A stretch of 64,000 nucleotides of DNA, taken from the NCBI GenBank assembly GCA_011050675.1, contig DRFI01000029.1:62001-126000 (forward strand). The letters run 5' to 3'. Position 1 is the first letter of the stretch, and each line of letters starts with the position of its first letter. The notes under the pieces were generated by a model. The model saw only the letters and a program-made list of their open reading frames with translations, made no database searches and was not told where the DNA came from. Positions 63,552 through 64,000 of this stretch are shown here, in pieces. The stretch comes from Maribacter sp. (GTDB lineage Bacteria > Bacteroidota > Bacteroidia > Flavobacteriales > Flavobacteriaceae). Both the position numbers and the translations under genes were made by a program.

Positions 63552-64000
63552 TTATGCGATACTTTGAACCACTTCTTTTTTAGCCTCTTTCTTAGAACCA
63601 TCAAACCCTTCAACACCACCTACCGTAGTATATTTCATAACATATCGTTTACCAGGATTGATTTGTTGGTATGCAAATTGACACATTACCGCTGCTTCAT
63701 GGAAACCGGATAAAATCAGTTTCAATTTACCTTCATAGGTATTTACATCACCAATTGCATATACTCCAGGTATGTTTGTTTGGTAATCTCTTGCGTTATT
63801 TACCTTTATCGCATTTTTATGTATATCCAAGCCCCAATCGCCTATAGGACCTAATTTTGGAGATAAACCAAAAAGTGGAATAAAATTATCAACCTCTAAA
63901 TACGTGTCTTCTTTATCTTTATCTGTATGCTTTATAACTACAGCTTCAAGATTATCTTTACCATGCAGCTCTTTTACCTCTGCTTTAGTAATCAATTTAA
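63552..64000 (-). CDS. FAD/NAD(P)-dependent reductase, partial (C-terminal part)
   Basis: This is the C-terminal part of a flavoprotein reductase of the thioredoxin reductase/ferredoxin-NADP(+) reductase (TrxR-like) type. Visible motifs: YLEVDNFIPLFGLSPKLGPI and TNIPGVYAIGDVNTYEGKLKLI, the second FAD-binding motif. No CxxC motif is in this half, and the VMKYTTVGGVEGF tail fits ferredoxin-NADP reductase (YumC-like). The start lies outside the window; the frame is open to the edge. Confidence 0.85.
   Translation of the reverse strand, partial: KLITKAEVKELHGKDNLEAVVIKHTDKDKEDTYLEVDNFIPLFGLSPKLGPIGDWGLDIHKNAIKVNNARDYQTNIPGVYAIGDVNTYEGKLKLILSGFHEAAVMCQFAYQQINPGKRYVMKYTTVGGVEGFDGSKKEAKKEVVQSIA

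Noticed and set aside
1-64000. tRNA and rRNA genes
   Set aside because: No cloverleaf or rRNA-like sequence was recognised by eye in the gaps between genes; a covariance search was not possible.

Overview
The window looks like a chromosomal segment of a marine member of the Flavobacteriaceae (Bacteroidetes). The evidence is the gliding-motility pair gldB-gldC beside nadE, many short secreted proteins with lipoboxes or AQ-type signal peptide ends, a family of DUF3857 proteins, an OmpA protein with thrombospondin type 3 repeats, the AT-rich base composition, and promoter -7 elements of the Bacteroidetes type (TAnnTTTG). I cannot name the genus from the sequence alone.

Layout. Positions 1-5940 (minus strand) hold the start of the dcw cell-wall and division cluster: mraZ, rsmH, ftsL, ftsI (with a PASTA domain), murE and the beginning of mraY. 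Three GTGGT repeats spaced exactly 10 nt apart sit over the mraZ promoter. From 6.1 to 7.5 kb (plus) are an alpha/beta hydrolase and the ribosome-assembly GTPase engB. From 7.5 to about 15.8 kb is an accessory block of mostly plus-strand single genes with repeat-rich spacers: an HhH-DUF6623 protein, a PD-(D/E)XK protein, a lipoprotein, an SH3-like secreted protein, a small beta-barrel, DUF2750, a SUKH-like protein and a NERD protein. Several spacers share a degenerate AACGTTRGC-type motif. The block ends in a decapitated CPBP protease gene. From 15.8 to 22.8 kb (plus) are small, poorly characterised genes: DUF5694, a P-loop kinase, an MtfA-like peptidase, DUF2314, DUF6892-like, cupin, truncated haemoglobin, transglutaminase-like and a DUF2306-like membrane protein.

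From 22.8 to 45.6 kb the sequence is mainly housekeeping: gldC/gldB, nadE, an atypical response regulator, dnaG, an ECF sigma/anti-sigma/secreted protein set, polyprenyl synthase, rlmN, queA, aroA, a MazG-like pyrophosphohydrolase, four tandem DUF3857-transglutaminase paralogues, dtd and rsgA. From 45.7 to 49.3 kb are two secreted proteins of unknown function and the OmpA/TSP3 protein.

From 49.5 to 53.6 kb (minus) is an aromatic amino acid operon: pheA, an aminotransferase, tyrA, and DAHP synthase-chorismate mutase. Upstream of pheA lies an unlisted 23-codon leader peptide packed with Phe, Tyr and Trp codons, followed by a strong intrinsic terminator and a possible antiterminator segment. This is a textbook layout for ribosome-mediated attenuation and the best single find in the window. 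From 53.8 to 58.2 kb are a membrane protein and a three-gene envelope operon (PagL-like, GIN-domain lipoprotein, serine hydrolase). From 58.3 to 63.5 kb is a methionine-folate operon (split metH in two genes, then metF) under a SAM-I (S-box) riboswitch. The window ends inside a ferredoxin/thioredoxin reductase-like flavoprotein.

No tRNA, rRNA, CRISPR array or transposase gene was recognised by eye.
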